Positions 1 through 8,644 of a stretch of 64,000 nt of DNA are shown here, piece after piece. The stretch's first letter is position 1. The number at the start of each line of letters is the position of its first letter. A program made the translations under genes and the position numbers. Under the pieces are notes generated by a model that did no database searches, was not told where the DNA came from, and saw nothing but the letters and a program-made list of their open reading frames with translations. Location: positions 1 to 64,000 of the forward strand of contig NZ_VAUV01000003.1 in the NCBI RefSeq assembly GCF_005780165.1, written 5' to 3'. The stretch is from Phragmitibacter flavus. GTDB taxonomy: Bacteria > Verrucomicrobiota > Verrucomicrobiia > Verrucomicrobiales > Verrucomicrobiaceae.

Positions 1-1
1 A

Positions 2-287
2 GCCTCCAGCCGAGCGTGGATGCAGGGCAAAATCTTGGTGGCATTACTCATTGAGCGAATGATGTGCGAAGCACGATATTTTTCCCCTTGGGGCTACCCC
101 TTGCGAAGAACTCCGGCAGTGGAATCTCTTCAAGGAGATGCGTGACTCGGTGCTGGTGCAATTGGCTCAACCGATGGGGTTGGTTCATATGATGAACGCC
201 CCACACCTGTGGTTGGAAGAACTAAGCGAGCGCAGACCCCGCCGACCGCGCCAGTTGGCAAGAGTCAAGCGATGCATGGCGCGTTAG
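2..287 (+). pseudogene. C-terminal fragment of a DDE (IS4-like) transposase, frameshifted
   Basis: The frame starting at base 2 reads RAWMQGKILVALLIERMM and then a SPWGYPLR stretch, which resembles the C-terminal part of IS4-like DDE transposases. That frame ends at a stop near base 167. A different frame takes over near base 102 and reads WNLFKEMRDSV, then HLWLEELSERRPRRPRQL, ending at TAG 285-287. The two halves join well if one frameshift occurred around bases 95-105, so the gene is probably dead. The 5' part lies outside the window. The family call rests on resemblance of the tail only; the catalytic DDE residues are not in view. Confidence 0.6.
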
Positions 288-317
288 GTATATGCTTATG
301 GGCTTGCAGCCTGTGGG

Positions 318-342
318 TGGGACAGGCATTTTGCCTGTCTTT
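318..342. repeat. Hairpin with GACAGGCA arms, possible dispersed repeat
   Basis: GACAGGCA at 321-328 and TGCCTGTC at 332-339 are perfect inverted arms around a three-base loop, followed by TTT. It lies just downstream of the transposase remnant. It could end transcription of the element or be one copy of a dispersed palindrome; only one copy was noticed in this window. The rest of 288-517 shows nothing convincing. Confidence 0.45.
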
Positions 343-517
343 AACGTCTCCGCGCCCAAATCCCGTCAATCAAAAAGCAGAATCCATCATTCCAAAAACG
401 TATTTGGGAATAAGCCCAACATCAAACCCTCTCATTTCACAAAGGTTGTCCCATTTCCCCTAACCCGACGGTTTGTCTACCCAAGCCCACGCTCACGCCA
501 AACTCCTTCTCCATCCC

Positions 518-2287
518 ATGCCCCTTCCCCGCCTGTCCCTGACTCTCCTCCTCGCCCTGCTGCCGCTGACGACGCCCGTTTTCGCCCAGCCCGCCAAACC
601 CGTCACCGGCACCCTCATCTCCGAAAAAAGCACCATCGCCCCCGGTGAACCCTTCCGCGTCGCTGTCCGACTCGATCACCAACCCGGCTGGCACGTCTAC
701 GGCAAAACCATCGAACCCGGTGCCGCCGCCAAACCCACCCGCCTCCTCTGGAAACTCCCCGAAGGCTGGACCACCGAAGACCTCCCCTGGCCCGCCACCC
801 ATGAATTGATCACCACCGGCGGCGGCAAATCCGCCGGTTATGAAGGCGTCGTCCATCTTCCCACCAAAATCATCCCCCCCGCCAGCCTCAACCCTGGCGA
901 AAAAGTTACCCTTGAAATGACCGTCGACGCCCTTGTCTGCGACCCCAAAAGTTGCATGCCGGTGAAAATCCCCCTCACCCTCGAACTCTCCGTCGACACC
1001 ACATCCCTCCTCAACGCTGACGCCAGCCAGGCTTTTGCCGACCTGCCTTCTGCAGAATACCCTCCACCTTCAGCCGCCGACGCAAACGCCGCCACACCAC
1101 AAAAAAGCCTCGGCGTGATGCTTCTCTTCGGCTTCCTCGGCGGACTCATCCTCAACATCATGCCCTGCGTTTTCCCCGTGCTCGGCATCAAAATCACCAG
1201 CATCGTCAACCAGTCCGGCGACGACAAACGCCGCGTTCTTCTGCACGGCCTCACCTATACCTTCGGCGTGCTGTTTTCTTTCTGGGTGCTCGTCGCCCTC
1301 CTGCAAACGTTCGAGGTCTCCTGGGGCGGCCAGTTCCAGTCGCCGATGTTCACCTTCGCCATCGTCCTGCTCTTTACCGTTTTCGGACTCAACATGGCCG
1401 GACTGTTTGAAGTCGGCTCCTCCGCTGTCGGTGTAGGCAGCGACCTCACCCGCCAGTCTGGACTGCGCGGCTCCTTCTTTTCCGGTCTGCTCGCCACCCT
1501 CGTCTCCACCCCGTGCTCCGCCCCCTTCCTCGCCCCTGCCCTCGTCTACGGCCTCGCCCTCGACGTGTTGCCTTCGATGCTCTTCTTCACCGTCATCGGA
1601 CTCGGCCTCGCCGCCCCTTTCCTGATCCTCTCCATGTCCCCTGGTCTCATGAAACTCCTCCCTCGCCCTGGTGCATGGATGGAAAGCTTCAAACAAGCCA
1701 TGGCCTTCCTCATGCTCGGAGCCGCCGCCTACTTCGCCTGGAGCTTGCAAGGTCTCATCAGCGACACGGCCCAGCGCGACCTGCTCATCGGCCTCGTCGT
1801 GATCGCCTTCGCCCTGTGGATCTACGGGCGCTGGTGCGTCATCTCCAAGCCCACCAAAACCCGCCTAAGAGGGGCCTTCGCCGCCGTTTTTTTCCTCGCC
1901 CTCGGACTCTGGTGGGGCTGGCCGCATCCCAAAGACACTTTCTGGAAAGAATGGAGCCCTGAAATCGCCCAATCCTATCTCGATGAAGGCAAAACCGTCT
2001 ACATCGACTACACCGCCCGCTGGTGCACCACCTGCCAGTTCAACAAACGTGTCTACAACGACGACATCAAAAAACAATTCGAAGCCCAGGGCATCGTCGC
2101 CCTCAAGGCCGACTGGACCGACTACGACGAGCGCATCACCGCCGCCCTTGCCAAGCTCGATCGCGCCGCCGTCCCGGTCAATGTGCTGGTCATCCCCGGC
2201 AAAGACGATCCCATCATTCTCCCCGAAATCCTCACCGAGGACATCGTTAAAAACGCCATCCAGCAAGTCCCGTCGCCCGCGTCATAA
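518..2287 (+). CDS. dsbD: Thiol:disulfide interchange protein DsbD
   Basis: Inner-membrane protein that carries electrons from cytoplasmic thioredoxin to periplasmic disulfide-handling proteins. The ATG at 518 is chosen over the TTG at 473 because it opens directly on a signal peptide (cleavage near residue 22, VFA-QPAK). All three cysteine pairs of the family are present: VCDPKSC in the N-terminal periplasmic domain (Cys141, Cys146), NIMPC and STPC in the membrane domain (Cys217, Cys333), and a thioredoxin-like WCTTC near the C terminus (Cys503, Cys506). About 8 hydrophobic helices lie between about residues 197 and 470. The length of 589 aa is normal for DsbD. The gene is monocistronic as far as can be seen, with a small unrelated ORF 78 bp downstream. 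Confidence 0.93.
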   Translation: MPLPRLSLTLLLALLPLTTPVFAQPAKPVTGTLISEKSTIAPGEPFRVAVRLDHQPGWHVYGKTIEPGAAAKPTRLLWKLPEGWTTEDLPWPATHELITTGGGKSAGYEGVVHLPTKIIPPASLNPGEKVTLEMTVDALVCDPKSCMPVKIPLTLELSVDTTSLLNADASQAFADLPSAEYPPPSAADANAATPQKSLGVMLLFGFLGGLILNIMPCVFPVLGIKITSIVNQSGDDKRRVLLHGLTYTFGVLFSFWVLVALLQTFEVSWGGQFQSPMFTFAIVLLFTVFGLNMAGLFEVGSSAVGVGSDLTRQSGLRGSFFSGLLATLVSTPCSAPFLAPALVYGLALDVLPSMLFFTVIGLGLAAPFLILSMSPGLMKLLPRPGAWMESFKQAMAFLMLGAAAYFAWSLQGLISDTAQRDLLIGLVVIAFALWIYGRWCVISKPTKTRLRGAFAAVFFLALGLWWGWPHPKDTFWKEWSPEIAQSYLDEGKTVYIDYTARWCTTCQFNKRVYNDDIKKQFEAQGIVALKADWTDYDERITAALAKLDRAAVPVNVLVIPGKDDPIILPEILTEDIVKNAIQQVPSPAS

Positions 2288-2365
2288 CCGATTTCTTTTT
2301 CAACGCCCCCCTCCAGGGGTTGTCTAAACCTTCGAATACCAACCGTTTTCGAAAGGAGACCTATT

Positions 2366-2545
2366 ATGCCAAATCCAAGTTTAGAACAAATGGAACGCGA
2401 AGTCGCCAAACGTCCGCCAACCGACCAACTGCATCAGCCCGACCAAAGTCTGCACCAGTTGGAAATTGAGCGCCTTCGCCATCAACAAGATCAATCCCAA
2501 GACAATGACCGGGACGAGAATTCCCAATCGCAATCTCAGTCATAG
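2366..2545 (+). CDS. Small hydrophilic Gln/Asp/Ser-rich protein of unknown function
   Basis: A 59-residue ORF starting MPNPSLEQMEREVAKRPP and ending in an SQSQSQS tail. It has no cysteine, aromatic cluster, signal peptide or membrane segment, and is rich in Gln, Asp, Glu and Arg, so it is probably disordered. The case for a real gene is a strong Shine-Dalgarno sequence, AAAGGAG at 2352-2358, seven bases before the ATG; this is stronger than at most genes in the window. A hairpin terminator lies about 70 bp downstream. I do not recognise the family. It is convergent with the RNase R gene and shares the terminator region with it. Confidence 0.6.
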   Translation: MPNPSLEQMEREVAKRPPTDQLHQPDQSLHQLEIERLRHQQDQSQDNDRDENSQSQSQS

Positions 2546-2613
2546 TCCTAACACCGATTTCGACAAATTCGCTTGAGCCCAACTCAGGCACACAACACGA
2601 AACTAACCTAACC

Positions 2614-2652
2614 AAAAAAAACGGCAGCCTCCATCGGAGTTTGCCGTTTTTT
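2614..2652. terminator. Bidirectional rho-independent terminator
   Basis: AAAACGGCA and TGCCGTTTT arms surround a short loop, with an A-run on the left and a T-run on the right, so it can act in both directions. It separates the small plus-strand ORF (ends 2545) from the convergent RNase R gene (stop at 2681). Confidence 0.8.
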
Positions 2653-2680
2653 GCGCCTTGTGGCGGTTAAGTCATGAAAA

Positions 2681-5161
2681 TCAATCCCGACGCTCTCGCT
2701 GCGCTCCGCCAGTCGTCGGCCCTTTCGGACCCGACCCACGCTTGCGACTAAATCCCGGCTTTTTATCTCCCGATTTGCCCTCCGCCGGCTTCCCTCCAGA
2801 ACCACCCCCCGACTTCGTCGTGGCCGATGCACCACCTCCTGACGAAGATGACGACGACTTCCCGCGGCCACGCCCTTTGAGCTTCTCAAATTTTTTCTCG
2901 CCGCCGCCACCACCCCGGGCTTCCGGCTTCCTGCCGTTGCGCCCGCCTTGCGACTCCCGGCCGCGCCCGCCGCCACCACCCGGTTCATCGCGATCCCGAT
3001 CCCGATCATCGCCGCGTCGACCCCGCTTCTTCGCTGGGCCGCTTCCACCATCAGTTCCTGCCAGTTGGAAATCGACCATCTTCTTGAAATCATCCACCCG
3101 GCAAACCTGCACCTTGATGTCATCTCCGAGCTTGATCACCTTCCGTGTATGCCTGCCGGTCAAGTTCCCGCGCGTCGGATCAAACTCATAAAAATCATCC
3201 TGGATCGATGACAAATGCACCAATCCGCTCATTCCGAGCGCGGGCACATCCACAAAAAATCCAAAGTTCCGCACATCCGTCACCAACGCCTCATACACGT
3301 CGCGTTTCTCCGCTTTGATTTGCGCCTTCAAATACGCATACATCTTCACGTCCTTGCTGTCGCGCTCCGCATCCGCCGAGTTCCGCTCCGTCGCACTGAT
3401 GTGATCCGAAATCTTCTTCAACGACGCCACCGTGCCCGGCTCCTTGTCAAACAACGCCCGGTGCACCACCAAGTCCGCGTAACGGCGGATCGGTGAAGTG
3501 AAATGCGCATACTTCGCCTTGTTCAATCCATAATGCCCCAACGGCTCCACCGCATAACGCGCCCGCATCAGCGACTTCAAAAATCCGATCTTCAGCGCCT
3601 GCCCGATGGCAAGCCCCTGCAAACGTTCAAACAACTTCTGGATCTCCGGCCGCAACGAAAGATCGCCACACGCCACCTTGTGACCCAGCACATCATCCCG
3701 GTAAGCCTGCAAGCGTTGGGGTTTCGGCGACTCATGCACCCGATACACCGCCGGCAGCCTCAGCTTCATCAAACGACCCGCCACCTCCTCATTCGCCAGC
3801 AGCATGAATTCCTCAATCAACTGGTGCGACACATCATTTTCCATCCGCTCAATGCGCAGCACCTTGCCCTGCTCATCCAGACGGATCTTGTTCTCCGGAA
3901 AATCCAGATCCAGTGATCCCGCCTTGAACCGCGCCTTGCGGATCATCTGCGCCAGATGGTTGGCATCATGCACCATCCTTTCCAAATCGTCCGTCGCCGG
4001 TTTCTCAATGATCGCCAGCGCCTCCTTGTATGTGTAACGACGCTTCGAATGAATCACCGCCGGATAAAAGCGCGTCTTCAGCACCTCCCCCTTGTTCGAC
4101 AAATCAAACTCCACACACTTCGTCAAACGATCCAACCCCGGCTTCAACGAACACAACTCATTGCTCAACGCCTCCGGCAGCATCGGTATCACCCGGTCCA
4201 CCAAATACGTCGAATTGCCGCGCTTGCTCGCCTCCACATCCAGCGCACTCCCCGGTTTCACATAATGCGAAACATCGGCGATGTGCACCCATAACTTCCA
4301 CATGTCCCGCGACACCCGACGCACACAAATCGCATCATCAAAATCCTTCGCATCATCCGGATCGATCGTGATCACCTGATGCTTGCGGCAATCCACACGC
4401 CCATCGCGCTCATCTTCTGCTGGCTGATTGTCCGCGCGGCTCTTCGCAATCGTGTTTGCCTCATCCAACACCGGCTTCGGAAAATGCAGCGGCAGATTGT
4501 AATTGCGGATCACCCCCAGCATGTCGACCCCCTCCTCATCCGGAGCCCCCAACACCTCAATGATCTCCCCTTCAGGATTGGTATTGCGCGACTCCCAGGC
4601 CAGCAACTCCACCACCACCTTGTCGCCAATGTTCGCAGGTCGACCCACATCCTTCGGCGGCGGCACCATAATATTCTGCTGAATGCGCGGATCATCCGGA
4701 ATCACAAAAAGGAACTGTTTGCTCTTCTGCAAGGTTCCCACCAATTGCGACCGGTTGCGCTCCAAAATTCGCACCACCGTGCCGCGCTCATCCTCCTCCG
4801 TCGTCTGCCGCAACCCCTTCAGCCGCACCTCTTTGCGCACCAGCACACGATCCCCATGCAACGCTGTTCCCGTCGCATTCTCCGGCACCACGATCTCCTT
4901 CATCCCCGCCTCATCCGGCTGGAGAAATCCCTTGCCTGCACGATTGATCTGCAGCACGCCGGAAATCAAATCCGCAGCGTCCGCCATGATATACCGATTC
5001 CCTTTGGTGCGGATGATCTTCCCCTCTCTCTCCATCTCCTTCAGCACTTCTTGTAAAGCCTGTTGCTGACCCGGCTTCAAGCCCACTTGGGCGAGTATTT
5101 CTGGCACATTCGACGGCGTATAATCCTTCCGTCCGAGTAAATTAATGATTTGTTTATGCAT
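2681..5161 (-). CDS. rnr: Ribonuclease R (RNB-domain 3'-5' exoribonuclease)
   Basis: Processive 3'-5' exoribonuclease that degrades structured RNA, including rRNA and tmRNA-tagged messages. The 826-aa protein has an N-terminal winged-helix region, cold-shock-type domains (about residues 60-200), the RNB catalytic core with the acidic signature DPDDAKDFDDAI at about 267-278, the HFTSPIRRYADLVVHR motif, and an S1 RNA-binding domain at about 630-700. A tail of roughly 120 residues follows, made almost only of Gly, Arg, Lys, Ser and Asp (RDRDRDE, GGGGGRGRE, SSSSSSGGG). Basic tails are known in RNase R, but this one is long and glycine-rich like an RGG segment. The gene stands alone and its promoter should lie in 5162-5410. 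Confidence 0.95.
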   Translation of the reverse strand: MHKQIINLLGRKDYTPSNVPEILAQVGLKPGQQQALQEVLKEMEREGKIIRTKGNRYIMADAADLISGVLQINRAGKGFLQPDEAGMKEIVVPENATGTALHGDRVLVRKEVRLKGLRQTTEEDERGTVVRILERNRSQLVGTLQKSKQFLFVIPDDPRIQQNIMVPPPKDVGRPANIGDKVVVELLAWESRNTNPEGEIIEVLGAPDEEGVDMLGVIRNYNLPLHFPKPVLDEANTIAKSRADNQPAEDERDGRVDCRKHQVITIDPDDAKDFDDAICVRRVSRDMWKLWVHIADVSHYVKPGSALDVEASKRGNSTYLVDRVIPMLPEALSNELCSLKPGLDRLTKCVEFDLSNKGEVLKTRFYPAVIHSKRRYTYKEALAIIEKPATDDLERMVHDANHLAQMIRKARFKAGSLDLDFPENKIRLDEQGKVLRIERMENDVSHQLIEEFMLLANEEVAGRLMKLRLPAVYRVHESPKPQRLQAYRDDVLGHKVACGDLSLRPEIQKLFERLQGLAIGQALKIGFLKSLMRARYAVEPLGHYGLNKAKYAHFTSPIRRYADLVVHRALFDKEPGTVASLKKISDHISATERNSADAERDSKDVKMYAYLKAQIKAEKRDVYEALVTDVRNFGFFVDVPALGMSGLVHLSSIQDDFYEFDPTRGNLTGRHTRKVIKLGDDIKVQVCRVDDFKKMVDFQLAGTDGGSGPAKKRGRRGDDRDRDRDEPGGGGGRGRESQGGRNGRKPEARGGGGGEKKFEKLKGRGRGKSSSSSSGGGASATTKSGGGSGGKPAEGKSGDKKPGFSRKRGSGPKGPTTGGAQRERRD

Positions 5162-5410
5162 AACACCTTGGCAGGAAAATCCCGCAATGGCCTTGACCGT
5201 AACAGGTTCTGCGCACTGAGCACAGCCATTTCCGTTCCAGTCAGCAGCCCACCTCCAATAGATTGATTGATTGAATCATCGATCCTTTGATCCGGCAGCG
5301 CCGCCCAAGCCTCTTATTCTTGGTCTTGTCCTATTTAATTTGATTGATTTAGCTCAACATACGTCGCCGTTTTCTCTTTCGGCTGCAAATGATTTTTTCC
5401 AACGCTCCTT

Positions 5411-6190
5411 TCACGAGGCCACCATCGTCGATCCCTCCGCACGTGCCTGCATCCGCGCCCGCCACAGTTTTTGACCCCCATCAATCCTGCGCATAAACCT
5501 TTCCCCCGACTTCACCGCCATTCGAAAAACCTCTCCTTTCCCCACTCCCAACGCCTTGAAACAATCTCGATGCTCCCAAGCCAAAACCATCGCAATCGCC
5601 CTCAAACAAACTCCGAACTGCCATCCCCACCACGTCTTCTTTTCCTCCGACCAGTCCTCCGCCCTGCTGCGGAAAAACTCCGCATGGAACGCCAGATGCC
5701 GCATCTCGTCTGACAATATCTTGTGGCAATAAACCCTCACCACCTCGTCCCCCGACCTCCGATACAACAGCCCATAATAAACCTCCGCCATCAGCTCTGC
5801 CGTCAGCAGAATCTGCAGATTGAACTCCAGCCCCAGCCCATGGCGTATTTTCCGAAACACCGAATTGCTCCACTGTTTCTCGATTAAATCCCCTCCCAGA
5901 TACTTCACCAAATTCACCAGCAATCGCGCGTGGTTCTGCTCTTCGGCGACAAAATACTGCACCGCCCTTTCATACCCTGTAAAGCCATCTTCCTCCGCCA
6001 CCGTCTGCCGCACATACCGCATCAACCTCGTTCCGCCACCCGACTCCCCCAACTGAAAAACCGCCAGCGAACGCGCCAATGGCTTGCGCACCAACTCCGG
6101 CAATCTCGATCCCCCAGGCACCGTCACCGGCTCCACAAACCCAAACTGATTCCTCTCAAAATGTTCGATCCAGGACTTCGTGTTCATCAT
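5411..6190 (-). CDS. Ferritin-like di-iron protein
   Basis: A 259-aa helical protein with the spaced Glu and ExxH signatures of the ferritin-like fold: EEQNHARLL near residue 92, a lone Glu in ELMAEVYYGLLY near 135, and DEMRHLAFH near 165, which together could bind two iron ions. It has no signal peptide, so it is probably cytoplasmic. It starts 22 bp downstream of the ispH stop codon on the same strand, so the two are likely co-transcribed; a di-iron protein beside a 4Fe-4S enzyme suggests iron supply, repair or oxygen protection, but that is inference. The exact reaction cannot be read from sequence. MM at the start gives two possible ATGs three bases apart. Confidence 0.75.
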   Translation of the reverse strand: MMNTKSWIEHFERNQFGFVEPVTVPGGSRLPELVRKPLARSLAVFQLGESGGGTRLMRYVRQTVAEEDGFTGYERAVQYFVAEEQNHARLLVNLVKYLGGDLIEKQWSNSVFRKIRHGLGLEFNLQILLTAELMAEVYYGLLYRRSGDEVVRVYCHKILSDEMRHLAFHAEFFRSRAEDWSEEKKTWWGWQFGVCLRAIAMVLAWEHRDCFKALGVGKGEVFRMAVKSGERFMRRIDGGQKLWRARMQARAEGSTMVAS

Positions 6191-6212
6191 TCAAAAAGTA
6201 GAAGTTCCAAAC

Positions 6213-7073
6213 TCAGTTAGCCGCTCCCGCCTCCGCCGCAAAGCGCTGCAACCGATCCATCACCGCCCGCACCGTCTCATCCAGCGTCGACGTCCCCGCC
6301 GTCACCCCCACCTCTCGCGATCGCACAAACCATTCCCCCTCCAGCTCCTCCGCCCTTTCCACCTGCCATACCTTCAACCCCCGCTCCCGCGCCGTCTCCG
6401 CCAATTGCTTCGTGTTGTTGCTGTTCCTCCCGCCGATCACCACCATCGTATCACACCGGCCACAGAGCTCCTCAAGAGCCGACTGCCGCTGCTTCGTCGG
6501 ACGGCAAACCGTGTCCACGAACCTCACCTCCGACTCTGGATGCCTGCACTTCAGCACCTCCACCAACCTCAACACCTTCATCAAAGGCTGCGTCGTCTGC
6601 GCCACCACCCCGAAATGTTTCTGAAACGGCAACCCCTCCACATCCATCTCGTCCAACACCACCATCGCTCCCGGAAAATCACCGCGCAATCCTCTCACCT
6701 CCACATGCCCCGCCTGACCCACAATCACCGGAAAATACCCCTCCCGCACCAACCCCTCCAATGCCTGATGCGCCTTCCTCACCAATGGACACGTCGTATC
6801 CGTCACTTCAAAACCCGCCACCTTCCAAGCCTCACGCTGACGATCCGCCGCCCCATGCGCACTGATCACCACCCGCCTGCTCTCCGACTGACCTACCCGA
6901 TCCAACTCACCCTGCCTCACGCCCAGTGATCGCATGTGTTCCTCCACCAGGGGATTATGCACCAGCTGCCCCAGCAAAGTCACCGGACCGGACTTCGCCA
7001 CCTCATGAGTGCTGCGCAACGCCGCGCGAACGCCAAAACACATGCCGAAATGAGTCGCTAAATGGATTTTCAT
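6213..7073 (-). CDS. ispH: 4-hydroxy-3-methylbut-2-enyl diphosphate reductase (IspH/LytB)
   Basis: Last enzyme of the MEP isoprenoid pathway; a 4Fe-4S protein that reduces HMBPP to IPP and DMAPP. The three cluster cysteines are present at 12 (MCFGV), 95 (TTCPLV) and 190 (DTVCRPT). The substrate-site residues are kept: His123 and Glu125 in GQAGHVEVRG, Thr in AQTTQP, NSNNT, and GVTAGTSTLDE in place of the usual GAS. At 286 aa it is slightly short and somewhat divergent, so it may be a second, specialised copy rather than the only one. A palindromic 17-mer lies 33 bp upstream and matches one in front of the next operon. The ferritin-like gene follows 22 bp downstream. Confidence 0.88.
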   Translation of the reverse strand: MKIHLATHFGMCFGVRAALRSTHEVAKSGPVTLLGQLVHNPLVEEHMRSLGVRQGELDRVGQSESRRVVISAHGAADRQREAWKVAGFEVTDTTCPLVRKAHQALEGLVREGYFPVIVGQAGHVEVRGLRGDFPGAMVVLDEMDVEGLPFQKHFGVVAQTTQPLMKVLRLVEVLKCRHPESEVRFVDTVCRPTKQRQSALEELCGRCDTMVVIGGRNSNNTKQLAETARERGLKVWQVERAEELEGEWFVRSREVGVTAGTSTLDETVRAVMDRLQRFAAEAGAAN

Positions 7074-7105
7074 ATTTGGTTCATTTTATTGTTTATCTTG
7101 ATTTC

Positions 7106-7122
7106 ACTTTGCATCACAAAGT
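7106..7122. promoter_or_regulatory. Palindromic operator upstream of ispH
   Basis: ACTTTGCATCACAAAGT is an inverted repeat (ACTTTG/CAAAGT) between the ispH start (7073, minus) and the end of the winged-helix gene (7139). A 15/17 match lies at 8097-8113 before the membrane protein/regulator operon. Two near-identical palindromes beside a small regulator gene suggest it binds both; this is inference. Confidence 0.55.
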
Positions 7123-7138
7123 TAAAGGTTAAAAAAAC

Positions 7139-7447
7139 TCATCCCGGCTTCGACGCCTTAACGATTGCTTCAAGCACATTCAGATAAGCTTTGAACGCCC
7201 CCTTGCCCGCCCCCGTTACCTCATAAGTCGTCAACGATCTCCCGCTATCCACCGCCGTCGACTTCAACTCCCGAACATAACCTTCCTTGCTCAGCGTTCG
7301 TAAATGCGTCACCAAATTTCCGTCACTCATCCCCAGCTCCGCCTTCAAATCCTGGAACGCCCGCGGACTGCGCGCCGTCAAAAGCGTCATGATCGAAAGC
7401 CTTCCTTTCTCATGAATCACCTTATCAAGCTGGGAGAAATCAATCAT
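7139..7447 (-). CDS. Winged-helix transcriptional regulator
   Basis: A 102-aa protein made almost entirely of one winged-helix DNA-binding domain: helices RLSIMTLL, AFQDLKAELG and the recognition helix SDGNLVTHLRTLSKEGYV, then a wing with SGRSLTTYEVT and a C-terminal helix that could dimerise. It resembles the small MarR/ArsR-like regulators that are paired with membrane proteins in several phyla. The ATG lies four bases after the stop of the upstream membrane protein gene, so the two are certainly one operon. Likely targets are the two ACTTT...AAAGT palindromes at 8097-8113 (own operon) and 7106-7122 (ispH). No effector-binding domain is visible. Confidence 0.8.
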   Translation of the reverse strand: MIDFSQLDKVIHEKGRLSIMTLLTARSPRAFQDLKAELGMSDGNLVTHLRTLSKEGYVRELKSTAVDSGRSLTTYEVTGAGKGAFKAYLNVLEAIVKASKPG

Positions 7448-7451
7448 CGCT

Positions 7452-8090
7452 TCAGACCTCTTTCACCTCACGATTCATGAACACCGCCACCGCATAAATC
7501 AGGTGAAACAACCCAAACGTCATCGCCATGAAAATCGACGCCGTCGCCACCGGTAGAAGCGGAAGCATTTCCCCCGTCGGAGAAAAACAAAGCACCGTCA
7601 GTCCAAGGCCGCTCCATAGGAAAAGATGTCCCAATCGCACAATGGACCTCGGCGCAAATCCTCCCGTTGCCAGCAAGGCAAGTCCATAACACAAGATCCA
7701 CATCAACGCTGCCAGCAGCACACTCTGACGGAACACCAACAAACAACCTCCCATCACCCCTCCCACCAGCAACGGCGGCAACACCGCTCTTAATGCCGTC
7801 CTCAATTCATCCGTCACAAACGCCCTGCCGTGCATCCGCGCCTCCCGCATCAGCAACCACAAATTAAGGACCGTGCAAATTATTAAAAGCCCCAACCACA
7901 TCACCAAAAAAACTCCCGTCGTAACCCCAGATCCAAGCACACCATAGATCCCCAAACCTACTGCCATCACCCCCCCAAACAACGCCGCTGGAGCCGACAC
8001 TGCCCGATATACATGCGCTCGTTCCATCAAAGTGCGGATCACCCGCAAGTGCTCCAAAGCCACAGCCGGAGAAGCAGAAGACTCATTCAT
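7452..8090 (-). CDS. Six-helix integral membrane protein of unknown function
   Basis: A 212-aa protein with a short charged N terminus (helix HLRVIRTLMERAHVYRAVSA) followed by about six hydrophobic helices, for example APAALFGGVMAVGLGIYGVL and LFHLIYAVAVFM. There is no signal peptide. The ATG at 8090 is preferred; the frame extends to a TTG at 8126 but that extension would code through the operator palindrome. It is the first gene of a two-gene operon with the winged-helix regulator. Such pairs often respond to membrane state or a transported compound, but nothing here shows a substrate. I do not recognise a named family. Confidence 0.75.
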   Translation of the reverse strand: MNESSASPAVALEHLRVIRTLMERAHVYRAVSAPAALFGGVMAVGLGIYGVLGSGVTTGVFLVMWLGLLIICTVLNLWLLMREARMHGRAFVTDELRTALRAVLPPLLVGGVMGGCLLVFRQSVLLAALMWILCYGLALLATGGFAPRSIVRLGHLFLWSGLGLTVLCFSPTGEMLPLLPVATASIFMAMTFGLFHLIYAVAVFMNREVKEV

Positions 8091-8096
8091 AAATTC

Positions 8097-8113
8097 ACTT
8101 TTTATCACAAAGT
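8097..8113. promoter_or_regulatory. Palindromic operator at the start of the membrane protein/regulator operon
   Basis: ACTTTTTATCACAAAGT matches the ispH-side palindrome (7106-7122) at 15 of 17 bases. It lies six bases before the ATG at 8090 (minus strand), so a bound protein would cover the ribosome-binding or early transcribed region, as expected for autorepression. Confidence 0.55.
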
Positions 8114-8147
8114 TTAAATCGATCAACCATTTATTTCAAATGGGAGC

Positions 8148-8164
8148 ACACGCGTCTCGCGTGT
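8148..8164. repeat. Short hairpin ACACGCG/CGCGTGT
   Basis: A seven-base perfect inverted repeat with a TCT loop, followed on the plus strand by CGTTTTT. Both neighbouring genes are on the minus strand, and the T-run is on the wrong side to terminate them, so it looks more like a dispersed palindrome than a working terminator. Confidence 0.4.
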
Positions 8165-8223
8165 CGTTTTTGGCGTCCCGCCGAAAACACGAACGACTCC
8201 ACGTTCTCCAACCTCACCTCACC

Positions 8224-8604
8224 TCACCTTCGACCATTCGCTCCACGAGCCAGACACGTCCACCACACCCAAACCATAAACACCAACTGAAACGGCAGCC
8301 TCGCCCACAATACCCAGTTCGGAATGTCATAACCCGGCCACCCAAACATCGCGATCTGCACATTTGCCGGAAACACTGCCACTAATATCGCCATCATTCC
8401 CCATCCCGCCAATCTTCTCAATCTTGGAATCAACACCGCGACCCCAGCCACCACTTCCACCACCCCGGCCATTAAATGCAAAAATTCCGGCCACGGCAAA
8501 TATTTCGGCATCATCGCCAAATACGGTGCCGGATTGAGAAAATGATTCACCCCCGCCACCACGAAAAACACCGCCAGCAACCATCTGAAAATCCTGCGCC
8601 ACAT
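8224..8604 (-). CDS. DoxX-family membrane protein
   Basis: A 126-aa protein with four hydrophobic helices. The first reads FRWLLAVFFVVAGVNHFLNP, a pattern common to DoxX/DoxD-like proteins; PWPEFLHLMAGVVEVVAGVAVLIP and a final LPFQLVFMVWVWWTCLA complete the four-helix layout. The ATG at 8604 is preferred over a TTG at 8640. It follows the DUF4105 gene by 40 bp on the same strand and is probably co-transcribed. Members of the family are linked to redox or quinone processes, but the role of this one is unknown. Confidence 0.75.
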   Translation of the reverse strand: MWRRIFRWLLAVFFVVAGVNHFLNPAPYLAMMPKYLPWPEFLHLMAGVVEVVAGVAVLIPRLRRLAGWGMMAILVAVFPANVQIAMFGWPGYDIPNWVLWARLPFQLVFMVWVWWTCLARGANGRR

Positions 8605-8644
8605 GCCCGCTATCTTGCCCGGAAGCCCGACCTCCTGCAAGCCC

